64,000 nucleotides of DNA from JAUZRW01 sp034437755. Its GTDB lineage: Bacteria > Chloroflexota > Anaerolineae > Aggregatilineales > Phototrophicaceae. The position numbers and the translations under genes are program-made. The notes beneath the pieces are model-generated. The model worked only from the letters and a program-made list of their open reading frames with translations. It made no database searches and was not told the DNA's origin. Shown here one piece after another: positions 25,031 through 34,862 of the stretch. Within the stretch, counting starts at the first letter, position 1. Each line of letters begins with the position of its first letter. Location: positions 7,224-71,223 of the forward strand of contig DAOTTV010000130.1 in the NCBI GenBank assembly GCA_034437755.1, in the 5' to 3' direction.

Positions 25031-26182
25031 CTAGAGGCGCGTTATTGGGTCAAATCGTTGTCTATATTCTAACAAAGCACTGCGGTCTGTCATACTCGCA
25101 ATGTAATCGGCTACGACGCGATGCACGCCCTGTTTCTCGACACGTGCTTGATAGGGCTGGGGTAGTTGGCGTGGCTCCTTGATATAGGCTTGGAACAGAC
25201 GCTGGATGAAATGCTCTGCGCGTTCTTTCATGCGGACAACGCGATAGTGATAGTACATATTCTGGTATAAAAAGTCCTTGAGCGTGCGATTGCGCCGCGC
25301 TTGATCCTCGCTATAGCGCACGATGTTCTGCGGGTGTGTCTGAATTTGTTCGACGCTGTTCAGTTGTTCGGCGGCGATTCGTTCGCTGGTGGCGCGCAAC
25401 ACATCGCTGACCATCACGCCGACAAGCTCGCGGACAAAACGATGACGATCGACCTCGCCTAGCACATGCCCCGACCAGTTGAGCCGGTCGCATAGCATCT
25501 GCCAGATTTCTAGAGGCTCGACCTGTGCGACACTAATCAAGCCGGATTGTAGACCGTCGTCCAGATCATGCGCGTTGTAGGCGAGTTCGTCGGCAACATC
25601 GGCAATTTGCGCCTCGATGCTCCCGCGCGTGTCAGGGTCGAAGTCGGTGCTTTTGCTCAGGTCATATTCGGTCTCATGTTTGGCAATGCCCTCTAAGGTC
25701 TCGAATGTCAAATTCAAGCCGCGCCACTGCGAATACCGTTGCTCCAGTTCAGTGACGACGCGATAGCTCTGATGATTGTGGTTAAATCCGCCGTGGTCGC
25801 TCATCAATTCATCGAGGATGTCCTCACCCGCGTGACCGAAGGGCGGATGTCCGAGATCATGCGCGAGGCAGATGGCCTCCGTCAGGTCTTCGTTCGCGCC
25901 TAGCGCGCGGGCGAGCGTGCGCCCGATCTGAGCGACTTCGAGCGTGTGCGTCAGGCGAGTGCGATAATAATCGCCAGCATCGTTGACAAACACCTGTGTC
26001 TTGTATTCGAGCTTGCGAAAGGCTTCAGAATGAATGATGCGGTCACGATCACGCTGGAAGGATGTGCGATAATCCGGCTCATGATCGCGATGGAAGCGTC
26101 CCTGTGAGTGCTGACTGCGAAGCGCATATGGCGCGAGGGTTTGGTCTTCAAGTTGTTCGAGTTGTTGCCGTGTGTTGTACAT
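25031..26182 (-). CDS. dgt: Deoxyguanosinetriphosphate triphosphohydrolase-like HD protein
   Basis: 383 residues. The HD-domain metal ligands are clear: H of RTRLTHTLEVAQIGR, HD of CLAHDLGHPPFGHAGE and a later Asp in QIADVADELAYNAHDLDDG. The N-terminus FQRDRDRIIHSEAFRKLEYKTQV is typical of dGTPases. It cleaves dNTPs to nucleoside plus triphosphate; substrate preference cannot be told. It lies 20 nt upstream of the kinase gene on the same strand. Confidence 0.9.
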   Translation of the reverse strand: MYNTRQQLEQLEDQTLAPYALRSQHSQGRFHRDHEPDYRTSFQRDRDRIIHSEAFRKLEYKTQVFVNDAGDYYRTRLTHTLEVAQIGRTLARALGANEDLTEAICLAHDLGHPPFGHAGEDILDELMSDHGGFNHNHQSYRVVTELEQRYSQWRGLNLTFETLEGIAKHETEYDLSKSTDFDPDTRGSIEAQIADVADELAYNAHDLDDGLQSGLISVAQVEPLEIWQMLCDRLNWSGHVLGEVDRHRFVRELVGVMVSDVLRATSERIAAEQLNSVEQIQTHPQNIVRYSEDQARRNRTLKDFLYQNMYYHYRVVRMKERAEHFIQRLFQAYIKEPRQLPQPYQARVEKQGVHRVVADYIASMTDRSALLEYRQRFDPITRL

Positions 26183-26353
26183 CGGGTGACTTTCTCAGAT
26201 TATTGATGATCAATCTATCTCTCATTTTAGTCGTTTTGGACAAAACAACAAAAGCCCCTTGCAGGATTAAGCGTTTGTTGTGATTCTTATGTTACAATTT
26301 CGCATTACGCCATGCTCATTTCTGAAGCATATCATAAACGAGGTTCTACAATT

Positions 26354-27604
26354 ATGGATATTAATCAAATTGCGCGGATGATCGAGTGGCTCGATGAAGA
26401 ACGTCGCCACGATAAGCAAGTTATCGCCACGCTAGAAGAACGATTGGAACAGCAATCGGAGACGATTAGCACGCTACAACGTCGTCTGAGTTCAGTCGAG
26501 TCGGATCAGACGGTGATCCAGACTAGTTCATTGCCGACCGATAAAGAGCGTGATATGGTCGAGCAGATGCGGCAAGAGATGCGCCAGATGCTAGAGAACA
26601 GCGAGTCGCGGCGTTTGAATGCTGAGCGCGAAGCCGAGCGGCGTCAAGAGTTGAACCGCAACGGTGTGGCACGCAGTATTCAGGACTTGACCGAGCGCGT
26701 CGAGAAATTGCAACGCAGTACCGGCAGTATCACTGAACTAAAAGGTGAGGGTGATCGTGTTAGTGATATGGTGATTGTGCTACAACAGCGCGTCGATGAT
26801 CTGGCGAAGCAGTTAGAAGCCCCCGACCGTCGCCTCGCTTTCCTCGAGGAACAACGCCGCCAGGATGCCCGCCGTCTCTCAGAACTTGAGACCGAAATCC
26901 CCGAACAGCGCAAACAGATTGATAGCCTTAAGCCGAAAGTCGCGCTGATCGAAGACCTGTCGATCCGCAACGAACGCCGCCTGCAAGAGTTGCAGAACGT
27001 CGAGCGCGAACGGCGCGAACAAATCCAGCAATTTGTCGATCAACAATCCCTCGTCGATCAGCAACGCAATCAAAAGGTCGATGACCTCATCAAACGCTTC
27101 AACGAGCAGGATAACTTGATGCAAGAGAATGCCGAACGCTTTGAACAGTGGGCATCTGCCTACCGCGAGATGAAGCGTATCATCGACGATTTCGAGCGCA
27201 TCGGTGACCGACTGGAACGGCGCATCAACGAAGTGGCTGAGATGCAACGCTTGAGCGAAGAACGCTTCCGTCAAGAGTGGAACAACTGGCGCGACGACGA
27301 CCAGAAACGCTGGAAGCAATTGACACTCTCCAGCGATGAGGTGTGGCGCAACCACGACAAAGAATTCGAGCAGTATGTGGCCCGCCTCGAGCAGATTGAA
27401 TCAGCATTGCCGCCTGTACGCGATAGCTTACAACGCCTGTGGCAAATGGAACGCGAGCGCGCCACGCTCTACCGCGAGCGGTATCAGCAGTTGCTCCACG
27501 CCTATGATAAAGAAGTGGGCGAAGTCGCGCCGGCATCCGCGTCATCATCGACGGGCTATGCCAACAATGGCACGCATGGCAACGGGACAGGTAGCAATTA
27601 CTGA
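26354..27604 (+). CDS. Long coiled-coil protein of unknown function
   Basis: 416 residues from ATG 26354 with GAGG upstream; the frame is open 14 codons further. Almost the whole protein (about 5-390) is charged, Arg/Glu/Gln-rich heptad sequence with little Gly or Pro, hence extended coiled coil. The tail (ASASSSTGYANNGTHGNGTG) is disordered. There is no signal peptide or membrane segment. It overlaps selB by one base (TGATG), so they are translationally coupled. A cytoskeletal or scaffold role is possible but unsupported. Confidence 0.8.
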   Translation: MDINQIARMIEWLDEERRHDKQVIATLEERLEQQSETISTLQRRLSSVESDQTVIQTSSLPTDKERDMVEQMRQEMRQMLENSESRRLNAEREAERRQELNRNGVARSIQDLTERVEKLQRSTGSITELKGEGDRVSDMVIVLQQRVDDLAKQLEAPDRRLAFLEEQRRQDARRLSELETEIPEQRKQIDSLKPKVALIEDLSIRNERRLQELQNVERERREQIQQFVDQQSLVDQQRNQKVDDLIKRFNEQDNLMQENAERFEQWASAYREMKRIIDDFERIGDRLERRINEVAEMQRLSEERFRQEWNNWRDDDQKRWKQLTLSSDEVWRNHDKEFEQYVARLEQIESALPPVRDSLQRLWQMERERATLYRERYQQLLHAYDKEVGEVAPASASSSTGYANNGTHGNGTGSNY

Positions 27605-29466
27605 TGCGCGTCATTGGAACAGCCGGACACGTTGATCACGGAAAATCGACCCTCGTTCAGCGTCTGACAGGTATCCAACCCGACCGCCTGAAAGAAGAAC
27701 AGGCGCGCAAGCTGACGATTGATCTGGGTTTCGCGTGGTTTGATCTGCCGGATGATGTGACGGTGGGTATCGTTGATGTACCCGGTCATCGTGATTTCAT
27801 CGAGAATATGCTGGCCGGTATCGGGGGGATTGATGCCGCGTTGCTGGTCATCGCGGCAGATGAAGGGGTGATGCCACAGACGCGCGAACATCTGGCGATT
27901 CTGGATTTACTCGGCATTGAGCAGGCTTTAGTCGTTCTCACGAAGATTGATCTGATTGATGATGACGAATGGCTTGATTTGGTCGAACTCGATGTGCAAG
28001 CCTTGATTGCCGAGAGTACGATTGCTGATGCGCCGATTTTGCGCGTTTCAGCACAGACGGGCGCGGGGATTGATGCGCTGCTGCAAGCACTGATGTCTCT
28101 GCTGGCAGGGCTTCCCGCACACACCGATTACAATCAGCCGCGCCTGCCGGTTGATCGTGTTTTCACGGTCGAAGGCTTCGGCACAGTCGTCACCGGGACG
28201 CTATCGGGTGGGACGCTGAGCGTGGGCGACGCAATCGCCATCCAACCCGCTGACATCGCGGGGCGCGTGCGTGGCTTGCAGAGCTACAAACAGACGATCG
28301 AGACCGCGTTACCGGGGAGTCGGGTAGCGGTCAATATCAGTGGGGTAGATACCACCGACATCGACCGCGGTCATGTGATCGCCTATCCGGGACAACTCCA
28401 ATCGACACGTCTGATCGACGTGCATTTTCGTCATCTCGCTGATATTGATCGCCCGTTGAAACACAATAGCGAAGTCAAATTCTTCTCCGGCGCATCAGAG
28501 ACGATGGCGCGCGTTCGTCTGCTGGATAGCGAGGCGCTCGCCCCTGACACGCAGGGCTGGTTGCAATTACGTCTGCGAGATGCCATCCCACTGACGCACC
28601 GTGACCGCTTTATCCTGCGGGATCCGTCACCGGCGCGGACAATCGGCGGCGGGGTGATTGTCAACGCTCAGCCTGATCGCCGCTGGAAGCGCTTTCAAGC
28701 GGCGGTGCTTGATGATCTAGCCACACGCTTACGTGGATCACCTGCTGAGCGTCTGGTGCAGGTTGCAGACGCTGAAATACCCGTGAAACGCACGCTCCTC
28801 CAGCAACAAACCGGTTATACTGATGCCGAACTCGACGATGCCTTGCAGAGCGCGCTCGACCAGCATCAACTGGTTGAGATTGACGGGGCATACCTGGCAA
28901 CCAGTCGTTATCAAGCCCTGCAACATCAGCTGGAGCAAATCCTGCGCGATTATCATGCGGACTCCCCTCTGCGTCTGGGGATGCCCCGCGCCGAGTTACA
29001 GAGTCGTCTCGGTGTCAAGCAAGGTCTCTTACAGGCGTTACTCACCACAGCGTCGGTTGTGGTCGAGAATCATCTCCTACGCTTGCCCGATCACCGCATC
29101 ACTTTCACCCCACAACAGCGTCAGCAAATTGAGACTCTTCGCAATCTGCTAGCGCAAACGCCTTATGCGCCACCAGCCTATGTCGAGCTAACGCAGGTTG
29201 TCAGCGAAGATGCCTTGTATGCCCTGGTTGATCTCGGTGAACTCGTACAGGTTGAGCCGGAGATGCTGTTCTTGAAATCCGCCTATACCGAGATTGTCGC
29301 GCGTATCCTCGCCGTGATTGATCAGCACGGCGAGATCGATGTGAAGGGCGTGCGCGATATGCTGGGGTCGTCGCGCAAATACGCGATTGCCCTGCTTGAA
29401 CACCTCGATCGCGAAGGAATCACACGACGGGTTGGCGATGTCCGCCAGCGTGGACAGCGCAGATGA
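27604..29466 (+). CDS. selB: Selenocysteine-specific elongation factor
   Basis: 620 residues, the normal SelB length. A GTPase that delivers Sec-tRNA to UGA codons marked by a SECIS element. Walker A GHVDHGKST is at 8-16, the G3 motif is DVPGHRDF and G4 is TKID. EF-Tu-like domains II and III follow (FTVEGFGTVVTGTLSGG), then about 250 residues of winged-helix repeats that bind SECIS RNA. No selA, selC, selD or obvious selenoprotein is in the window. SelB-type GTPases are distinguishable from EF-Tu and IF-2 by this C-terminus. Confidence 0.93.
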   Translation: MRVIGTAGHVDHGKSTLVQRLTGIQPDRLKEEQARKLTIDLGFAWFDLPDDVTVGIVDVPGHRDFIENMLAGIGGIDAALLVIAADEGVMPQTREHLAILDLLGIEQALVVLTKIDLIDDDEWLDLVELDVQALIAESTIADAPILRVSAQTGAGIDALLQALMSLLAGLPAHTDYNQPRLPVDRVFTVEGFGTVVTGTLSGGTLSVGDAIAIQPADIAGRVRGLQSYKQTIETALPGSRVAVNISGVDTTDIDRGHVIAYPGQLQSTRLIDVHFRHLADIDRPLKHNSEVKFFSGASETMARVRLLDSEALAPDTQGWLQLRLRDAIPLTHRDRFILRDPSPARTIGGGVIVNAQPDRRWKRFQAAVLDDLATRLRGSPAERLVQVADAEIPVKRTLLQQQTGYTDAELDDALQSALDQHQLVEIDGAYLATSRYQALQHQLEQILRDYHADSPLRLGMPRAELQSRLGVKQGLLQALLTTASVVVENHLLRLPDHRITFTPQQRQQIETLRNLLAQTPYAPPAYVELTQVVSEDALYALVDLGELVQVEPEMLFLKSAYTEIVARILAVIDQHGEIDVKGVRDMLGSSRKYAIALLEHLDREGITRRVGDVRQRGQRR

Positions 29467-29513
29467 AGTTATCAACTTTAAGCCCATCTCCAATGCTTGG
29501 GAGTCGCTGTACG

Positions 29514-29542
29514 TTGCTAAAGCCTGCCTTTCACGATATAAT
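29514..29542 (+). promoter_or_regulatory. Promoter of the thiamine transport operon
   Basis: TTGCTA (29514-29519), 17-bp spacer, TATAAT (29537-29542). Predicted start is near 29549, just before the riboswitch P1 stem. Confidence 0.75.
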
Positions 29543-29556
29543 AATTTAACAATTTA

Positions 29557-29659
29557 ATACTAATCAGGGGAGCTTGCAACAAGCAAGCTGAGAGGGCGCG
29601 TGATGCCGTGCCGACCCTTCACCTGACCAGATAATGCTGGCATAGGGAGTATGTAGTAT
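29557..29659 (+). promoter_or_regulatory. TPP (THI-box) riboswitch
   Basis: Conserved elements appear in order: CAGGGG, GCTGAGAGGG, GACCCTTCACCTGA, CCAGATAATGCTGG and CATAGGGAG. ATACTA (29557-29562) pairs with TAGTAT (29654-29659) to close P1. Thiamine pyrophosphate binding should favour the downstream terminator. Confidence 0.96.
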
Positions 29660-29673
29660 CTATATGTTTGATT

Positions 29674-29713
29674 GAATCACCCCTATAGCACCCCAATAGG
29701 GGTGATTCTTTTT
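29674..29713 (+). terminator. Riboswitch-controlled terminator
   Basis: Perfect 13-bp stem GAATCACCCCTAT/ATAGGGGTGATTC (29674-29686 with 29696-29708), 9-nt loop, five Ts. It is placed between the aptamer and thiB, as expected for transcriptional control. Confidence 0.93.
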
Positions 29714-29782
29714 GACCGCACTTATGTTGGTTTATCCCCCCTGATTGGATAACATAATCATATACACATAGGAGAAACTTTA

Positions 29783-30829
29783 ATGCGTTTTCGTATTTTG
29801 TTAATGTTCCTCGTGCTGAACTTGCTCACTGTAGCATCCGCACAGGAGGATGTGCTGACGGTCGTCACACATGATAGCTTCAATGTCAGCGCGGATGTGC
29901 TGGCACAGTTCGAGAGTGAGACGGGTTATACCGTCGAAATTCTACGCAGTGGGGATACCGGTCGGCTGGTCAATCAAGCAGTGTTGAGTGCCGGTAACCC
30001 GCTGGGAGATGTGCTGTTCGGGGTTGATAATACCTTCCTCAGTCGCGCGCTTGAAAATGACGTGTTCGTGCCGTATCAGTCGCCGATGTTAGATGTTGTC
30101 GATGAGCGTTTCATCCTTGATGAAGACGGTCGCGTCACGCCGATTGACTATGGCGACGTTTGCCTGAATTATGACATCGCCTACTTTGAAGACAATGATC
30201 TCGCTGTGCCGCAAAGCCTGCGTGACCTGACCGCACCCGCTTATGACGGTTTGCTTATTGCTCAAAATCCGGCAACATCGTCCCCCGGTCTGGCGTTCTT
30301 AATGGCGACCGTCGCTGAATTCGGCGAGCCTGCGGAGGATAACGACTATAGCTATGTCGATTTCTGGACGGAACTGGTCGAGAACAATGTGCAGATCACG
30401 GATGATTGGAGCAATGCTTACTTTGGCTTCTTCACGCAGGGGAGCGAAGACGGAACGTATCCGATGGTAGTCAGCTATGCCAGTAGTCCGCCGTTCACCT
30501 ACGATGAAGAAAGCGATACAGTGACGACCGCGAGCATCGTCGTGCCTAACTCCTGCTTCCGCCAGATCGAATTTGCTGGCGTGCTTGCTGGGAGCGAGAA
30601 TGTCGAAGCGGCACAGGCATTCATTGATTTCATGCTCAGCGAGACCTTTCAGGAAGATGTTCCTTTGCAAATGTTCGTCTTTCCTGTGAATGAAAATGCT
30701 GAACTGCCTGACATATTTGCTGAATACGCGCAAATCCCCGATGAACCGGCACAACTCGATTACACGACGATTGCCGAGAATCGCGAGACGTGGATCAGCA
30801 CATGGACGCAAGCGGTAATCGGTCGATGA
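29783..30829 (+). CDS. thiB: Thiamine ABC transporter, substrate-binding protein
   Basis: 348 residues with a cleavable signal peptide (1-20, LLMFLVLNLLTVASA). Mature sequence begins with LTVVTHDSFNVSADVLAQFE, very close to the ThiB start. GNPLGDVLFGVDNTFL and YGDVCLNYD are family blocks. It captures thiamine, TMP or TPP outside the membrane. The TPP riboswitch upstream and ThiP/ThiQ downstream support the substrate. A strong AGGAG precedes ATG 29783. It overlaps thiP by 4 nt. Confidence 0.93.
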   Translation: MRFRILLMFLVLNLLTVASAQEDVLTVVTHDSFNVSADVLAQFESETGYTVEILRSGDTGRLVNQAVLSAGNPLGDVLFGVDNTFLSRALENDVFVPYQSPMLDVVDERFILDEDGRVTPIDYGDVCLNYDIAYFEDNDLAVPQSLRDLTAPAYDGLLIAQNPATSSPGLAFLMATVAEFGEPAEDNDYSYVDFWTELVENNVQITDDWSNAYFGFFTQGSEDGTYPMVVSYASSPPFTYDEESDTVTTASIVVPNSCFRQIEFAGVLAGSENVEAAQAFIDFMLSETFQEDVPLQMFVFPVNENAELPDIFAEYAQIPDEPAQLDYTTIAENRETWISTWTQAVIGR

Positions 30830-32499
30830 GATCGCCGTCACGGTGGTTGTGGTACGGGCTATTGCTCGTGCCACTGCTCTTCCTCGCGCTCTTTTTCTTC
30901 TATCCTCTGTTTTCAATCTTTGATGTGAGTCTGCGTCCGGATGGCGGGTGGGATTTCAGCGGCTTTGCACAGATCATCACATCGGCATATTATCGCGAGA
31001 CGCTGTGGTTCACCATCTGGCAGGCAACGCTCTCGACCGCGCTCACGATTGGCTTAGCGCTACCTTCGGCGTATGTCTTCACGCGCTTTCGCTTTCGCGG
31101 TAAATCGCTTCTACTCTCGCTCTCAACTTTGCCCTTCGTTCTGCCGACGGTCGTCGTCGCGTCGGCATTCACAGCGTTGATCGGCTCGCGGGGAGTCGTC
31201 AATCAGTGGTTGATGTCCCTGCTATCGCTGGCGACTGCGCCGATACAGCTACAGAACACACTGGCGCTGGTGTTGATCGCGCATGTTTTCTACAACTATG
31301 CGATTGCCTTACGCATGATCACGGGGTACTGGGCGAATCAATCAACGCGCATTGAAGAAGCCGCGCGCGTGCTAGGGGCGAATGGCTGGCGTTTGTGGTT
31401 GGATATCCGCCTGCCTATCCTGCGCCCGATTTTGCTGGCATCGTCGATACTGGTCTTCATTTTCACGTTTACAAGCTTCGGCGTGGTGTTGATTCTCGGT
31501 GGTATTCGCTTTGCGACACTAGAAGTCCAGATTTATTATCAAGCCCTCAGCGTGTTCGATCTATCACTGGCGGCGGCGTTATCGCTGGTACAAATCGGCG
31601 CGATGCTCGCCATGATGATCGTCTACACCCGCCTCCAGCGCACCATCAGCAATGATGGCATCACCAGCGCTTTGCACATCGCCTGTCCTCCGCAAACCGC
31701 GCGTCAGCACGTATTCGTGTTTGTGACTGTCGCGCTGATGATCGTCCTTTTATTCACGCCATTGCTCGCACTGGTCTATCGCTCGCTATTTGATGACGGA
31801 ACACTGACATTTGCCTATTATCGCGCCCTTGCTGAAAATCCACGCGGGTCGGTCTTATTTGCCTCGCCCCTGCAAGCCATCTGGACTTCGCTACAATACG
31901 CCCTAATCACAACTGGTGCAGGACTCGTGCTGGGGGTGTTGACTGCTTACCTGATTGCTGGACGGGGCATGCCGGATCGTCTATCGCGCTGGGCAGACCC
32001 GCTCTTCATGCTCCCGCTAGCGACAAGCGCCGTAACGCTGGGGTTTGGTTTCACCGTCGCGCTCGATCAACCACCGCTTGACCTGCGCGCGTCGTGGATT
32101 ATCATCCCGATTGCCCATACGCTGGTTGCGATTCCTTTTGTCGTGCGCAGTATCCTGCCCGCGCTCCGGCGCATCCCGCGCAATGTGCAAGAAGCCGCGA
32201 GCGTCCTCGGTGCGAACGCGTGCCAACGCTGGCTTTTGATTGAGTTGCCATTGCTCAGTCGGGGCTTGATCGTCGGCGCAACTTTCGCCTTTACGGTTAG
32301 TATGGGCGAGTTTGGCGCGTCGCTGTTTATCGCTCGTCGCAATATCACCATGCCACTTGTGATCTTCCGCTTGTTGGGGCAACCGGGCAGTACGAACTAC
32401 GGTCAGGCGATTGCCATGAGTGCGCTTTTGATGCTGGTCTGTGCGATCAGTTTTATCGCTATTGAGTCGATCCGTAAAGCTGAAATTGGAGAATTTTGA
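30826..32499 (+). CDS. thiP: Thiamine ABC transporter, permease (fused double unit)
   Basis: 557 residues from ATG 30826, which overlaps the thiB stop (ATGA); the frame is open 12 codons further upstream. About twelve membrane segments form two homologous halves. Each half has a BPD/EAA loop: EEAARVLGANGWRLWLDIRLP in the first and QEAASVLGANACQRWLLIELP in the second, where ThiQ docks. This fused layout is the ThiP type. Confidence 0.92.
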   Translation: MRSPSRWLWYGLLLVPLLFLALFFFYPLFSIFDVSLRPDGGWDFSGFAQIITSAYYRETLWFTIWQATLSTALTIGLALPSAYVFTRFRFRGKSLLLSLSTLPFVLPTVVVASAFTALIGSRGVVNQWLMSLLSLATAPIQLQNTLALVLIAHVFYNYAIALRMITGYWANQSTRIEEAARVLGANGWRLWLDIRLPILRPILLASSILVFIFTFTSFGVVLILGGIRFATLEVQIYYQALSVFDLSLAAALSLVQIGAMLAMMIVYTRLQRTISNDGITSALHIACPPQTARQHVFVFVTVALMIVLLFTPLLALVYRSLFDDGTLTFAYYRALAENPRGSVLFASPLQAIWTSLQYALITTGAGLVLGVLTAYLIAGRGMPDRLSRWADPLFMLPLATSAVTLGFGFTVALDQPPLDLRASWIIIPIAHTLVAIPFVVRSILPALRRIPRNVQEAASVLGANACQRWLLIELPLLSRGLIVGATFAFTVSMGEFGASLFIARRNITMPLVIFRLLGQPGSTNYGQAIAMSALLMLVCAISFIAIESIRKAEIGEF

Positions 32500-32500
32500 G

Positions 32501-33457
32501 ATGCTCACCGTTCGTCAGCTGACATTTGCATACGACTCGCATTCCGTCCTACATGATATTGACCTGCACATCAATCAGGACGAAATTGTCTGTCTGCTGG
32601 GGGCGAGTGGCTGTGGTAAAACAACGCTCCTGCGCGTAATTGCGGGATTAGAAACGGGCTATGCAGGGACGATCGAGCTACAGGGGCAATCTCTACAAGC
32701 TGTGGCGGTGCATCAGCGTGGCTTCGGCTTGATGTTTCAGGATTTTGCGCTTTTCCCACATATGACGGTCGCGCAGAACATCGGCTTTGGTTTGCGGATG
32801 CAGGGCGTTGCCCGCAAGAAACGCACCAAGAAAATTGAAGAAGTGCTGTCACTGGTGGGCTTATCCGGTTATGCCGGGCGCGATGTGAGCGCACTATCCG
32901 GTGGCGAGAAGCAACGGGTCGCGCTGGCTCGCAGTCTTGCGCCGCAACCGCAATTGCTACTACTGGATGAACCGCTCGGGTCGTTGGATGCGGGCTTGCG
33001 CGATCGCCTGATTGTTGATTTGCGCCGCATCATCAAAACTACGGGCTTAACGGCGATCTACGTCACCCACGATCAACAAGAAGCCTACGCGATTGCTGAT
33101 CGCATCGCAGTGATGAACGCAGGACGCATTGAACAGCTGGATACCCCGCAAGCACTCTACCGCCATCCACAAACGGCGTTTGTCGCGCGCTTCTTAGGCA
33201 TGTCGAACATCGTTGATGATGCTGACGGGCTGAAACTGCTTCATCCGGATGGCATCCATGTAGATGCTGATGGTGATTTACGCGGTATCGTGCGCGAATG
33301 TCTGTTTCGGGGGAGCTACTACGAGATCACGCTAGCGCTTGATGATACGAACACGCTGTCGTTCACGCTGGATGCGATGCAGGATGACCCGCCGCAGGTC
33401 GGTGATCGTCTGTCTGTGCGCGTCGATGCCCCCTTTATCATACCATTACAGACATAA
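32501..33457 (+). CDS. thiQ: Thiamine ABC transporter, ATPase
   Basis: 318 residues from ATG 32501, one base after the thiP stop (the frame is open further into thiP). Walker A is GASGCGKTT, the Q-loop is MFQDFALFPH, the signature LSGGEKQRV, Walker B LLLLDEP and the switch His THDQQEA. The C-terminal 80 residues form a TOBE-like regulatory domain, longer than enterobacterial ThiQ and similar to iron/spermidine-type ATPases. The operon position assigns it to thiamine. Confidence 0.92.
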   Translation: MLTVRQLTFAYDSHSVLHDIDLHINQDEIVCLLGASGCGKTTLLRVIAGLETGYAGTIELQGQSLQAVAVHQRGFGLMFQDFALFPHMTVAQNIGFGLRMQGVARKKRTKKIEEVLSLVGLSGYAGRDVSALSGGEKQRVALARSLAPQPQLLLLDEPLGSLDAGLRDRLIVDLRRIIKTTGLTAIYVTHDQQEAYAIADRIAVMNAGRIEQLDTPQALYRHPQTAFVARFLGMSNIVDDADGLKLLHPDGIHVDADGDLRGIVRECLFRGSYYEITLALDDTNTLSFTLDAMQDDPPQVGDRLSVRVDAPFIIPLQT

Positions 33458-33528
33458 TGGCTATAGACGAATGCTCTTAAGCGACGTATGTTAAGTCTTA
33501 CAGTTCTTGTCATCATTGGAGCAAGCTC

Positions 33529-34797
33529 ATTAGCGATCAACCTGCGCGCAAAATCATCGACAAACGTTTAATCGTCATTCTGGCGATTGTGTTTGTACAA
33601 ATCGTCGGTGCATCGATGGTGTTGCCAATTCTACCCCTGTATGCAACTGGCGAGTTTGGCATGTCCGAGCGCAGTGTGACGCTCTTGAACACGGCATTCT
33701 TCGCCGCACAATTCATCGCCGGGCCGTTTATCGGGCGCTTATCCGACCGCTACGGGCGCATCCCGGTGTTGATTGTCAGTCAGGTGGGGACGGTGATCGC
33801 GTTTTTGATGCTGGGCTTCGCTAATGCTGTCTGGTTGTTGTTCTTCGCACGCATTTTAGACGGCGTGACGGGCGGCAATATCATCGTCGCACAGGCTTAC
33901 ATCACGGATATTACCCCGCGCGAACAGCGCACGACCGCGCTCGGCTATGTCTTTCTCGTCTTCGGGATCGGCTTCATCTTTGGGCCGGCTTTGGGCGGTA
34001 TCCTCGCGACGACTTTCAGCTATCATACGCCGTACTTAGTGGCGGCGGGGGCGGCATCAATCGTGGTGATGATGACGTGGCTCATGCTGGAAGAGACGGT
34101 CAGTGCTGAACAACGCGAGGCGAATCGCACTAAGAAAGACGGCGAGATGACGGTGCAAACAGTCATCTCTAACGTGCCTCTGCTGGTGATCCTCGCTGTG
34201 ACCTTCGGCGCACAATTCGGCTTTGCTATGTTGCAATCGACCTTTGCATTGCTAGGGCGAGATGTGATCTTCAGTGCGAGTCCTGATCGGGCGGAACTGG
34301 GCGTGGGCTTGTTGCTGGCGATGTTCGGTGTCGGGCAGATTTTCACACAGGGGTATTTAATCAAGCGCCTGATCGATCGCTTCGGCGAGAGTCCGCTGGT
34401 GCTGGTGGGGACGATTGCGCGTGGTATTTCGATGTTCATCCTGGCGATCATCGCGGTGCCGTTTTCAGCGGGGGTATCGTTTATCTTCTTTGCGATCGGC
34501 ACTGGCATCCAGATGCCCGCCTTGCAATCGATCGTGACTAGTACGGTGCCAGATAACCAGCGCGGGGGCGTATTGGGCTTATATCAATCGGCAATCAGCT
34601 TGTCGATCATTGTCGGCAGTGCTATCTCGGGGTCACTATACATGATCTCACCCTATACGCCGTATTACGTCGGGGGTGGGTTATTCGTCCTGATGATCAT
34701 TCCGTCTTACTTCTTGATGCGCTGGAGCAAACGGCAGGAACACGCTCGTGCCGCCGAAGAATTAGCCCTCACTGTCGCATCCGCCGGCGGCGACTAG
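33529..34797 (+). CDS. MFS transporter, probably started by a non-standard ATT codon
   Basis: 422 residues from ATT 33529. The first standard start (GTG 33589) would remove half of membrane helix 1. The frame upstream encodes a normal MFS N-terminus (SDQPARKIIDKRLIVILAIV), and GGAG lies 7 nt before the ATT. Twelve hydrophobic segments are present. The A-motif is GRLSDRYGRIPVL, and a long central loop lies at about 205-215. It resembles tetracycline/multidrug (DHA1) exporters; the substrate is unknown. A sequencing error or a real rare start are both possible. Confidence 0.8.
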   Translation: MSDQPARKIIDKRLIVILAIVFVQIVGASMVLPILPLYATGEFGMSERSVTLLNTAFFAAQFIAGPFIGRLSDRYGRIPVLIVSQVGTVIAFLMLGFANAVWLLFFARILDGVTGGNIIVAQAYITDITPREQRTTALGYVFLVFGIGFIFGPALGGILATTFSYHTPYLVAAGAASIVVMMTWLMLEETVSAEQREANRTKKDGEMTVQTVISNVPLLVILAVTFGAQFGFAMLQSTFALLGRDVIFSASPDRAELGVGLLLAMFGVGQIFTQGYLIKRLIDRFGESPLVLVGTIARGISMFILAIIAVPFSAGVSFIFFAIGTGIQMPALQSIVTSTVPDNQRGGVLGLYQSAISLSIIVGSAISGSLYMISPYTPYYVGGGLFVLMIIPSYFLMRWSKRQEHARAAEELALTVASAGGD

Positions 34798-34862
34798 TTG
34801 ATAATCGTGATGAATACCTCATGAGATAATCCCTGCACTTGTGCGATTTATACAGGTACTTA

